Source: Anaspis maculata (taxonomy: Eukaryota; Arthropoda; Insecta; Coleoptera; Scraptiidae). Taken from it: DNA of 64,000 bases. Made by a program: the position numbers and the translations under genes. Each line of letters begins with the position of its first letter. Positions within the stretch are counted from its first letter, which is position 1. Location: contig OX421966.1 in NCBI GenBank assembly GCA_949128115.1, forward strand, positions 66,213,416 through 66,277,415, read 5' to 3'. The notes below the pieces were generated by a model that saw only the letters and a list, made by a program, of their open reading frames with translations, was not told the DNA's origin and did no database searches. This document shows, in pieces, positions 54,605-64,000 of the stretch.

Positions 54605-55735
54605 TACGCAACAGTAGGTACCTAATCAATACCTATGTATGATTGGATGATGAAAATTCACCTGGAGTATTTTTATGCTGGATTGTACCTACCTCATTAT
54701 CAAAATAAAAATACCCTAGCCCCGAGCCCTGACCACAGCACCAATAAAACCGTCCGTCGAATGTTCTGAGCCAGTTAGGCAGGTACAACATGAAAATGGG
54801 GTACTTGCCAATGAAACAGATTTGATTGACAATACTTCCAATCATCAACAAAAGTAATAAAGAGTAATTCCTGAAAATTTCCGAAAAATATCCATTGGTT
54901 ACCAAAAAAAAATTTTTGATTTTTTTTTAAATGGTTGGTAGCAGTTGGGATACTTCAGTGGGATTTTTATGTCTGTATTTTTCAAATATGGTTATGCCAC
55001 TCTAACAGTTTTTTGAGTTTTTAATCCAACAATGCTGTTTGTTCAGTTTTTTGTATATGTAACGTCACAAATATATTTTCAAAACACGCATCACGGCCGC
55101 AGTTTTGAGAATTTAGGGATAAGAAAAAATACGGGTACATTATTTTTTACCATACTATCCACTGAGCCAATAAAAAAAAGTTGTGCAAGTACCCTATTGA
55201 AAGGACGGTTGACATATTATTTATCGTGGAAGAAATCGGAATGCTTTTTATGCACACCGTATCGGATGGTGTGAAACAAACCAAACCTCAGCAGTTTCTG
55301 GCATACCTACCCTCTAGAGCCCCTCATCAGATCTCTGGTGTTTATCTGCCCTCTGAGACCGCGTGGGCAGTAATTCAAAGGGCGATTGTTCTCTTTTGCT
55401 GTAACCTCCGCTGTTACTGCGAGGTATCTTATATCTGTTCCTTTGTCTCAAAACTTTGCTCGACCATCTTTTCCATCATCCTTCACTTGTCCTGGCTCTT
55501 CAACATAAGGGGAACCAACGTCTTCTCGTTTAACTCATTGCCGGTTGCTCCGACGCGGCATTCCTGTTATGTTCGAGTTCCTGGTCTACCATCCTATCCA
55601 ATGCACTACACTTTTTCCAGTTGTAGTTCAGAAAATATCAACAGAAAATATCAATTGTTAGGGATTGCGCTTCTGCGTTGACAAAACCGCTAAACCTTCC
55701 TATTCAATGAAATTTTTAAATCTTCCGCCTCCCCA
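54605..55735. other. Intergenic, scraps of dispersed repeats
   Basis: The segment 54,795-54,850 (ggggtacttgccaatga...) resembles 5860-5900. A 166-codon plus-strand frame (55,181-55,681) shows no domain. No gene is supported. Confidence 0.45.
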
Positions 55736-56302
55736 GATGACAGTTTGCCCAGTATGTAAAAAGGGGGACAGGACGGATATCAAGAATTATCGCCCCATAG
55801 CAATTATTTCTTATTTCAGCAAAGTTTTTGAGCATGTCTTCCACGGTGCTGTGTACCGTCACGTGGCTTGCTACCTGTCACCGCAGCAGCATGGTTTCAT
55901 GGCGGGCCGTTCTACGGTGACTAATCTGGCAGTCACCGCAGCCAGATCAGCCGCAGCAATCTGGCAGAAGAGTCAGTTCTTGTGTGAGGTCCTTGACAGG
56001 AGAGGTCAGGTCGACGTGATATACACCGATTTCACTAGTGCCTTCGATACCATCAACCATAAGATACTGTGCCGTAGACTTCAAGACTTCGGTTTCTCTA
56101 ATTCGTTGGTCGGGCTTGTCGAATCGTACCTTGAAAACAGACTGTTATATGTACAATGGTTACAGATCATTAAATTACCGCCAGTCGTCGGGTGTTGCCC
56201 AGGGCACAGTAACCGGTCCCACGTTTTTCAATATTTTTATTAATGACATTCTTGCCAGGTTGACGGCAAAATCACTCTTATACTCCACTACCTGTTTTAT
56301 AT
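55736..56302 (+). pseudogene. Non-LTR reverse transcriptase fragment (frameshifted)
   Basis: One frame carries VCPVCKKGDRTDIKNYRPIA, QQHGFMAGRSTVTNLAV and YTDFTSAFDTINHKIL, the RT fingers and palm with the first catalytic Asp. After a frame change near 56,165 the other frame carries QSSGVAQGTVTGPTFF then NIFINDI. The second catalytic Asp pair is missing: sequence passes into a 3' part with (ttta)n tail at 56,390-56,430. It is a different family from the 44-52 kb element (FTSAFDTINH rather than ISKAFDTISH). It is 5' truncated and inactive. Confidence 0.8.
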
Positions 56303-56489
56303 AATATTATACAATTACGTTTTTCGTCTAGTAATTAAGCTCCAGAGCCTGTCGGGCGTTTTTCTACATGTATCTGTGATGAAAAATAAATTATTTATCT
56401 ATTTATTCATTTATTTATTTATTTATTGCTTCGTTTCGAATCTGTCTCTTGTTGTACATTTTTTAGCTTCAAAAATTGTCGTGAACCTG

Positions 56490-56875
56490 CGCTAAAATCG
56501 CCACAATTGCTAGAAAATTGCCACCATCTCCAGAAAATAGCCACAATACGAGTTTCCTGAATTGAGCCTCTCTTTCTAATCAGTGACTCACCGCGTTGAA
56601 GTCCTTCACGCCAGTCATTCTATCTCTCTTCTCAACCTGAAATTCAACTTCCCAAACTCAGCATCTTATTCTGTTTGTAGGCACACTGCGCTCAAAACCA
56701 CCGCTATTGTTGCCAAACAATTGTCACAATTGCCAGAAAACTGCCACAATTGCCAAAAAAAAAAAGTCACAATCACCAAAAACTCACCTCAATCGCCAGG
56801 AAATCGCCAAAATTGCCAAAAAACTGCGGAAATTGACGAAATTGCGGAAAATCACTGAAATTGTTTGGGATTCAT
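56490..56875. repeat. Degenerate minisatellite of aattgccaaaa words
   Basis: Words such as ccacaattgccagaaaact and aatcgccaaaattgccaaa recur irregularly. The 91-codon frame across it is low complexity and not called as a gene. Confidence 0.55.
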
Positions 56876-57029
56876 GAAATTGCGTGATCATCAAATTAAA
56901 AAAAAAAAAACGCTGGAGTTGTTCAACAAGTAGGTGCCGGTGGTACACATAAGAGTGTCACAAGCACATGGCATTTCTGTATTCAGCAATGGCACTTTGC
57001 ATGGTGATAGTGTATGCCAATCCAAGTTA

Positions 57030-57905
57030 TACAGGGTTATTCAAAAGTCCGGAATAAAATTATTAATTTTTTTCCATATTTATTTCGGAAAAAACGCTCG
57101 AACCGGTCGATTTCTGAAAATGGTAAGCCGTTTTTTCATGACACGTGTCATGTTCTACCGTCAACCTCCTAACCCCAAGCCACCCTTAGTATTTTTTTTC
57201 AAATGGCGCCCTATGGCTTGTGGAGGTTTGTTGGAAAGCTTGTCAAAAACTCTATTCAGATCTACCATTGAAAATTAGATCGAATGTTTGACCATACAGG
57301 TTACCAATTAATCAACAGCAATCTCCAGTACGCATTCGTTCGTATTCCTTTAAAATTCATGGTCAAACGTCCGATCTAATTTTCAATGGTAGATCTGAAT
57401 AGAGTTTTTGACAAGCTTTCCAACGAGCCCCCAGAAGCCATAGGGTGCCATTCGAGAAAAAATACTGAGGGTAGCCTGGGGTAGGGGTTGACGGTAGAAC
57501 ATGACACTTGTCATGAAAAAACGGCTCATCGTTTTTAAGAATTGACCTGTTTGAGCGTTTTTTTTCTAAATAAATATGGGAAAAAAGTATGAATTTTATT
57601 CCGGACTGTTAAGTAAAACTGGGGTTCCTCAAAACTTCATGGTGAAGCGTCCGATCTAATTTCCAATGGCAGATCTGAATAGAGTTTCTGACAAGCTTTC
57701 CAACGAGTCCCCACAAGCCATAGAGTGCTATTTGAAAAAAAAATACTAAGAGTGGCTTGGGGTTAGGGGGTTGACGGTAGAACATGACACGTGTCATGAA
57801 AAAACGGCTTACCGTTTTTAGAAATCGACCGGTTCGAGCGTTTTTCCCGAAATAAATATGGAAAAAAATTATGAATTTTATTCCGGACTTTTGAATAACC
57901 CTGTA
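57030..57905. repeat. Palindrome 12: three half-units with tacagggttattc ends
   Basis: A unit starting tacagggttattcaaaagtc at 57,030 recurs reverse-complemented at about 57,361-57,610 and again at about 57,625-57,905 (ending gacttttgaataaccctgta). The arrangement is plus, minus, minus. Shared words include catgacacgtgtcatg and cagatctaccattg. It has no coding capacity. Confidence 0.85.
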
Positions 57906-58889
57906 TGACCCGAGGATGACGATTCTGATGATTAGTTTTCATTCTGATGTTCTGTTGGTACAGGGTGTTCACGTATGAATTATACCTCCCATACTGGAAA
58001 CTTCCCCTTGAACGTATTTTGGAAATTGAGAACAATTCTTCCTTGATTTGTTCCGTAGGCTTCGAATCCGTCCACAAAAATTTCTTATGGTATCGCTTAC
58101 AGGGTGCAACATCGACAATTTTCCCCAAATTAGACATCCTGTACTTCAAAAGGGGATATTCCATCCTGATTTCAAAAATATTTCACACTTGAAACGTAAT
58201 TCCACAAAACACATGTGAAAAAATTGATAAAATTTTGAAAAATATCAAGAAATGATTTTTTTTCCAAAATAAGTTAGTGAATTTTGTATCATCTTAGATA
58301 AATGGATTGATTTATAGTTTTGAAACTTTTACTTCACTTGACTCTTCAGACTTGAACCTGAAAAAAAATCGATATTTTTTCAAAATTTAAACAAGTTCTA
58401 TCGCATGTTATCAGTTAACTAACCTAACAATTATAATTTGATTTCAATTATATTTAAAATCAGGATGGAAAGCGGAATCAATTCAAGTGTGAGAAAAATG
58501 TTGAATGTTCCACCCGATAAGTGGTGATATCTCAGAAAAAATTTTACTGGACAAATTCGAAACCTACGGGAAAATAACGTAAAAATCGGATTTTTTTTTC
58601 AATTATGTTTAGAGGAAAGTCCCCAAGGGAGGGAAGTATGATTGATACGTGAACATTCAACGAGTAAATAACATAATTATTATGTACCTACAGCACCAAG
58701 GCTGGCTGCGCCCCAAATAGGAGTGCTTGCATATAAGCTAGATATAGGCTTTCTTCCACCAATCAGGGCAAAAATTACAAGAACAACTTACTGTTTGTTC
58801 AAAAATATATGGTATATCAGGTACACCAAAGTCTAGAAGCTACACCAGACATTGCACAAGTTTTTACAACTTTCAAATTTTTCTTTCAG
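57906..58889. other. Intergenic with a tacagggtg terminus
   Basis: Tacagggtgttcacg near 57,959 and acagggtgcaac near 58,100 are further ACAGGGTG termini. Otherwise A+T-rich and unrecognised. Confidence 0.4.
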
Positions 58890-58977
58890 TGACGAAGAAT
58901 GTCGAGATAAAGATGGAAACGCTGAAGACGAAGGTGTATTATTATCTGATGGCTTATTATTAATTGAAGTGACCTGA
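58890..58977 (+). CDS. Possible terminal exon, 28 residues, phase-2 acceptor
   Basis: A strong acceptor (caaatttttctttcag) is followed by one base, then a frame beginning DEECRDKDGNAEDEG and ending IEVT before TGA. The phase and acidic composition resemble the short last exon of gene A (NDSTERREGECKS), so it could end a third paralogue, but no upstream exon was found. The 4-kb TIR element starts 6 bp after the stop. Confidence 0.25.
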
Positions 58978-59099
58978 TGCTTCCCAGGCAGCATCAAATA
59001 TTTATAAATATTTCACTAATATTGAATAAATATTCCAACGTTGGCTAAATATTTCAATGATTCAGAATATATTTACCTGATATTTGTTAACAAATATTC

Positions 59100-60690
59100 C
59101 TTCTTGAATATGCAATAAACATTTATCTCATATTGGCAAACATATATGCAATTGTAAATGTGCAGTAAATATTTATCTCATATTAGCAAGTAAACATGCA
59201 ATATTGAATGTGTATTAGACATTTATCTTGTATGAGCAAACAAATGTTTATTCTTGGATGTCTAGTGGATATTTATCCTATATTAGCAAGTAAACATATA
59301 ATCTGGAATGTGTATTTAATATTCATGTTATATAAGCAAACAAATGTTCAAAACTGGAATGTGCATTGAATATTCATCCCATATCAGCAAGTTAACATCT
59401 AATTTCGAATGTTCATTAAATATTCATCATATATGAGCAAATAAAAGGTTAAATTCGAATGTACAACAATCATGTATCCTATATTGGCAAGTTAACGTGC
59501 AATCATAAATGTGTATTAAACATTTATCTTATATGAAGAAACAAATGTTCAAACTGGAATGTGCAGTGAATATTAATCCTATATTAGCAAGTAAACATCT
59601 ATTCTGGGATGTGTATTGAATATTCATTATATATGCGCAAACAAATGATCAAACTTGCATGTATAATAAATATGTATCCTATATTGGCAAGTAAACGTGC
59701 AAACTGAAATGTGTAATTAACATTTATCTTATATGAGCAAACAAGTGTCCAATCTGGGACGTGCAGTAAACATTTATCCCATATCAGCAAGTTAACATCT
59801 AATTTTGAATGTTTAATAAATATTCATCATATATTAGCAAATTAAAGGTTGAACTCGAATGTACAATTATTATGTATCCTATGTTGGCAAGTTAACGTGC
59901 GATCTTAAATGTGTATTAAACATTCATCTTATTTGAGCATACAAACATCTAATCTGGGATGTGTATTAAATATTCATTATATATGCGCAAACAAATGATC
60001 AAACTTGCATGTATAATAAATATGTATCCTATATTGGCAAGTAAACGTGCAAACTGAAATGTGTAATCAACATTTATCTTATATGAGCAAACAAGTGTTC
60101 AATCTGGGACGTGCAGTAAACATTTATCCCATATCAGCAAGTTAACATCTAATTTTGAATGTTTATCAAATATTCATCATATATTAGCAAATTAAAGGTT
60201 GAACTCGAATGTACAATTATTATGTATCCTATGTTGGCAAGTTAACGTGCGATCTTAAATGTGTATTAAACATTTATCTTATTTGAGCATACAAACATAT
60301 AATCTGGGATGTGTATTAAATATTCATTATATATGAGCGGACAAATGATCAAACTTGCATGTATAATAAATATGTATCCTATATTGGCAAGTAAAAGTGC
60401 AATCTTAAATGTGTAATGAACATTTATCTTATATGAGCGAACAAGTGTTTAATCTGGGACATGCAGTAAACATTTATCCCATATGAGCAAGTAGAGATAC
60501 AGTATTGATTAGCATATCCAACATTCATCTCATAAGAGCAAACAAATGTTCAATCTTGGATGTGCCGTAAATATTTATCCTATATCGGCAAATCAACGTG
60601 CTATCTTAAATGTATATTAAACATTTATCTTATATGAGCAAACAAATGTTTAATCTTGGACGTCTACTTATTATTAACTTCATTTCAGGA
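59100..60690 (-). repeat. Tandem satellite, about 58-bp unit with higher-order repeats
   Basis: The unit contains catttatcttatatgagcaa, then acaaatgttcaatctgg and aatgtgtattaaa, recurring every 57-60 bp for about 1.6 kb. A longer-range period near 355 bp (about six units) is visible: acttgcatgtataataaata occurs at about 59,650, 60,005 and 60,358. The array is A+T-rich. It lies downstream of the minus-strand gene. Confidence 0.85.
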
Positions 60691-60707
60691 AATATTTTAC
60701 AAAGACC

Positions 60708-61330
60708 TTAAGGTAATGACGTTAATTGGTTCATGTTGACATCACAGTTTATTGCCCACGTTTTCAAAAATGTTGCTAATTCACCACTTTTTTTCTTAGT
60801 TGAAACCTGTTGGGTGTCAACCTCATCGATAAGACTTTTATTTGTGAAATCATCATCGCTGAGAATGTTACTCAAGGATGTATTGCTATTGTTCATTGAT
60901 GAAATTTGACTTATTCCATCATCATGTTGAGGTAAATTATTGTAGCATGAAGGCCAGTTAGCAGCACCATCCCGGCGGTGTTGATAAGGTTCGACATCAT
61001 CATCATCAGTTTCATCAGACATGACAGGTTCATCAGCTTTTTCCTCCTAAAATAACAATGTGTTTTATAACGTATTAGTATCAAAGGATGTCCCTTTCAC
61101 ATAACAATGAGATAAATAATAATGCTTACATGTGTTCCCACAGGAATTGTGGGCTCTTCAACACACTTTTCGTTGAGTCCTTCATAAGTAACAGGGTCAT
61201 AAAAGTTTTCCTGGCTTGAAGACGTACTCGTCCCTGATGATGGTGTTGCCTTACTTTCTTCAATAGCACGTTTTTTTCTATGGCGATATTTAGAACAATA
61301 TGTGGCATTTTTAGACACGCCATAACTCAT
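60708..61330 (-). CDS. TIR-element gene 1 (minus), two exons, 179 residues
   Basis: Exon 1 is 61,330-61,130 (67 codons, MSYGVSKNATYCSKYRHRKK..., basic then Ser/Thr-rich). Exon 2 is 61,046-60,708 (donor gtaagc, acceptor ttattttag, phase 0). Exon 2 is acidic with an Asn/Ser-rich middle and ends ATFLKTWAINCDVNMNQLTS. The last segment resembles the start of the 'WAxxxxixxxalxxLLkxL' region that I remember from uncharacterised transposon-related proteins of aphids and Hydra. The protein stops where such proteins usually continue, so it looks truncated. It points away from gene 2 and shares a promoter region of about 0.45-0.55 kb with it. Confidence 0.5.
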
Positions 61331-61878
61331 AATACGGTGATTTATATTAAAAATTTATGCCGTTTGTTTTAATTTCAACGCAACAGCGCTAGCCCGCCAA
61401 AGCCAAATGACACAAATGACAGTAGCTATAATGATAATGCAAGGTTGCCACCTCTGCTGTATTTTCTCTACCAAGCTTGTTCAATCATGGTTGTCGTTTG
61501 CTGTGCAACATTATTTAGGTACTTATTTGATGATACGTTGGAAATCCCAACCCAACTTAATAATACTTATAAACAAATTATAGTCTTCAAATAGTTTGGA
61601 CGTGTTTATTGTGATGATTTTAATTTAACTAATAAAGTGGGAGCCACGATGCTAGAGACGGCAACACCGGTGACTGTGCGCCTCCCTGTCGTGCTTGCCC
61701 GTGCGTCATGCCGCCATGTTTGTGGTTATTTTATTATAACCATAGAGCAAACGTGCCACAGCATTTCGCGCTTAAAATCTTCGTTTGGACGTTTGGTCAT
61801 TGTATGAACAGGTATGTGGTCACATCTCCGTTTCATCGGTTATATTGCCGCTCATTATTGTGGTTTCTTGTTTTTTAG
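61331..61878. promoter_or_regulatory. Divergent promoter region of the TIR element
   Basis: This is the GC-richer spacer between the two head-to-head genes. For the plus gene a 5' UTR intron is likely (donor gaacag|gtatgtgg at 61,811-61,812, acceptor ttgttttttag at 61,878). Confidence 0.4.
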
Positions 61879-61896
61879 GGTTACACGACCAGGGCG

Positions 61897-62340
61897 ATGT
61901 CCGCAACGTCGTGGGACGTTATTATATGGAAGGACGACAAGGAAGAGGACACGATCGACTACGTGCCCTCCTCATGGGCGAATAAGGAAAAAACGAGCTA
62001 TAAGTACCCCAAGGGTCTTACTGAATCGAGAATTGGACAGTTTATTTTCAAATGCAAAGATTTGCCTGAGCCAAATTATGAATGGACCCAGGCAGTTCTA
62101 AAAAAAGGGAATTTGAAAACATTGAAAAAGGCAAAGGAGTACACCCGCAACGGACAATATACCTCAAATTTTGAAATATCGTCATCTTCTGAAGGGGAAC
62201 GTTCGGAAGTGAGAAAGAAGCGGAAACCGAAAAGGTTTGAGAGTGATAACGTGGAGCAAGATGATGCCGAAGAAGCCAGCGATCTAATTCTTATTCAATA
62301 TATCCTTATAGATATTGTTCAATCTTTTCAGAAAATATAA
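61897..62340 (+). CDS. TIR-element gene 2 (plus), 147 residues
   Basis: The Met lies 18 bp after a 5'-UTR acceptor (61,878). Residues 5-90 (WDVIIWKDDKEEDTIDYVPS followed by SWANKEK and YKYPKG, later EWTQAVL, KAKEY and YTSNFEISSSSEGER) match the outline of an N-terminal domain that I recall in uncharacterised transposon-linked arthropod and cnidarian proteins: a trp-rich first block, then an A-K-rich helix ending near 'YTSd'. A basic nuclear-localisation-like stretch follows (RKKRKPKRF). The final 20 residues (LILIQYILIDIVQSF) look like intron read-through, so a donor or later exons are probably lost. Function unknown. Confidence 0.5.
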   Translation: MSATSWDVIIWKDDKEEDTIDYVPSSWANKEKTSYKYPKGLTESRIGQFIFKCKDLPEPNYEWTQAVLKKGNLKTLKKAKEYTRNGQYTSNFEISSSSEGERSEVRKKRKPKRFESDNVEQDDAEEASDLILIQYILIDIVQSFQKI

Positions 62341-62981
62341 ATAAATATTCACTTGTAATATTTATAATCACACCAGTGTAAATATTAACTTAAGATACTC
62401 ATACAATGTATGTCTGCAAATATTTATAAATATTTGTTTTACTACATTACTGAATGTCAAGATACATATGTATGTATATTATTCAAATATATATGAAATA
62501 TATTTCAACTGATATCCAAGAATATTTGTTTCTAAATATATAGTTAACGTATCATAGTAATATTTGTTAATATATTAAAAACACATTTTTCAATCTGGAG
62601 TAAATTTATAGAATAAATATTTAAAAATATTCAGGCCAGACATTTTTTAACATAAAAATATAAATATCAGCAAATATGTATCTGCAATATTTGTAAATAT
62701 TTATATCTTCATGTTAAAAAATGTCTCATCTGAATATTTATAAATATTTATTTCTATTATTGAATATTTAGGCCAGACAATTTTTAACATGAAAATATAA
62801 ATATTTACAAATATTGCGGATATATATTTGCTAATATTTATATTTCCATGTTGAAAAATGTCTCATCTGAATATTTATAAATATTTACTTTATAAATTTA
62901 CTCCAGATTAAAAAATCTGTCGTTTTTATATTTATAAATATTACTGTTAAATATTTATCCAACGTTTCCTTGCTGCCTGGG
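62341..62981. repeat. Subterminal aatatttataaatatt repeats
   Basis: Dense copies of atatttataaatattt and short inverted pairs (for example ggccagacatttttaacat against atgttaaaaatgtctc) fill the right flank of the TIR element, as they do the first 100 bp of the left flank. Such subterminal repeats commonly serve as transposase-binding sites. Confidence 0.6.
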
Positions 62982-63040
62982 ATTAGTTCTAGAGAATGTT
63001 TTCAGGATAGGTACTACTCGAAACTTTCATCATCATTATT

Positions 63041-63640
63041 ATTAATGACCATAATAATTTGTACCTCAACACAATCATGTTGTGAACAGTGTCGAATTCA
63101 ATTACTTTTTCAATTTTTTTCAAAAAACATACCCAATGTACCAGTGAAGAATTTTCAACAACAGCATAGGACGCGGGATAAGTCTTTTGATTTTGTTAAA
63201 TTAACCCCTCTCCCCTGATGGGCACTACCGTCCATATTCTCATCCCATATTTCCAAGTATATTCCTTGTTATAATTATTTACTTGCAATTCCTGTGCTTA
63301 ATTATTATTATTTGATAAAATATGAGCCAATCTAGTAAAAATTAATGACCATAATAATTGGTACCTCAACACAATCATGTTGTGAACAGTGTCAATATTA
63401 ATTACTTCTCCAAGTTTTTTCAAAAAACATACCTTATGTACCAGTGTGGAATTTTCAACAACGGCATAAAACGCGGGATGGAACGTCATTTTATCTTGTT
63501 GAAATAACCCCTCTCTCCCGATGGGCACTACCATCCATATCCTCATCCCCTATTGCCGAGTATATTCCTTGTAATAATTTACTTTCAATTCATGTGCTTG
63601 ATTATTATTTGATGAAATATATAGCCAACCTAGTAAAACT
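63041..63640 (+). repeat. Direct 300-bp tandem duplication
   Basis: Attaatgaccataataatt begins both 63,041 and 63,341, exactly 300 bp apart. The copies align throughout (ccaacgg or caacagcat-..acgcggga, cccctctccc-gatgggcac) with moderate divergence. No coding capacity. Confidence 0.85.
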
Positions 63641-64000
63641 GCTCGTGAAATAATGTAGGGGGGAGGTGATAACAGTGAGACACATAGGTTTGAATTCAGA
63701 TATTCAAGTCAAGGAATTTTTTTTGAGGAAATTATCTATAGTAGGTTCACTTGTACTGTGACTCCAGTTGGCTGGAACAATTTTCTACTTTAGCAGTGTA
63801 GGCTTGCCGCCTTTTCACCTGGTGTGGAACTGACTTTTCTAGAAGTGAAGTTATATTTCTTATCAAATTGATATTAAAATCTTGGAAAACTGACTTTGTC
63901 ACACGTGGAAATGCAACTAGAGGGGCGCAGAGCTGTATCACGGTCATTTAGATACCAGAACCCTACGGGGCCGCCTTCAATTTAAGCCATCTTGACGGCG
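63641..64000. other. Window end, nothing recognised
   Basis: The minus-strand frame 63,747-63,947 shows no motif. The final bases (cctacggggccgcc...gccatcttgacggcg) are GC-richer but too short to interpret. Confidence 0.4.

Larger units (their letters stand above)
58983..62981. mobile_element. 4-kb DNA element with CCCAGGCAGCA terminal inverted repeats
   Basis: The left end is cccaggcagca at 58,983-58,993 and the right end tgctgcctggg at 62,971-62,981. Behind the TIR both ends share caacgttgg and dense aatatttataaatatt motifs. The interior holds a 58-bp satellite, two divergent genes (minus 60,708-61,330; plus 61,897-62,340) and a GC-richer divergent promoter region. No convincing target duplication is visible (gatgctt left, attagtt right). 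No DDE transposase is recognisable, so the superfamily is open. Confidence 0.65.

Overview
This is eukaryotic, almost certainly insect, nuclear DNA. It is A+T-rich, has short spliced exons with GT..AG introns, carries insect-type gypsy and CR1-like retroelements and Tc1/mariner debris, and is peppered with the TAGGTACCTA-type words that I associate (from memory) with aphid, mealybug and moth genomes. The order cannot be fixed from the sequence. Most of the window is transposable-element material; only a few spliced host-like genes stand out.

Layout. 0-13.4 kb: one spliced exon (1.69 kb) beside a tRNA-like sequence, a 260-bp tandem repeat (5.9-7.4 kb), mariner debris, and four large palindromes. 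13.6-15.4 kb: gene A, a run of small, highly charged exons that all start and end in phase 2. 17.8-31.6 kb: gene Z, a run of phase-1 exons encoding C2HC-type zinc fingers and Pro/Ala-rich linkers, whose long introns are filled with palindromes, a MITE pair and a nested TA-type element. 31.97-36.60 kb: a Helitron-like element carrying about 4 kb of decamer repeat in which GAA and TTC alternate every 5 bp, i.e. a giant heat-shock-element (HSF-binding) array. The array feeds two TATA-box modules and a remnant that looks like the N-terminus of a Helitron replicase. 38.7-43.6 kb: gene B, a paralogue of gene A. 44.2-52.9 kb: a CR1-like non-LTR retrotransposon (minus strand) split by a young gypsy-type LTR retrotransposon (46,300-51,026) with 5-bp target duplication, tRNA-Ser-like primer site and polypurine tract. 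54.2-54.6 kb: a compact two-exon gene for a small secreted acidic peptide. 55.7-58.9 kb: an RT fragment, a foldback and a possible terminal exon. 58.98-62.98 kb: a 4-kb element with 11-bp terminal inverted repeats, a 58-bp satellite and two divergent genes. 63.0-63.6 kb: a 300-bp tandem duplication.

Two features dominate. (1) Twelve long palindromes (0.3-2.7 kb) together occupy about a quarter of the window. Several lie inside introns of gene Z, so its pre-mRNA should form long hairpins. (2) The HSF-type array with core promoters, in what looks like a Helitron, is the best candidate for an undescribed system: a heat-inducible mobile promoter or a stress-responsive satellite, comparable in idea to human satellite III or to nematode Helitrons that spread HSEs. 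All functional statements rest on reading the sequence; no searches were run.
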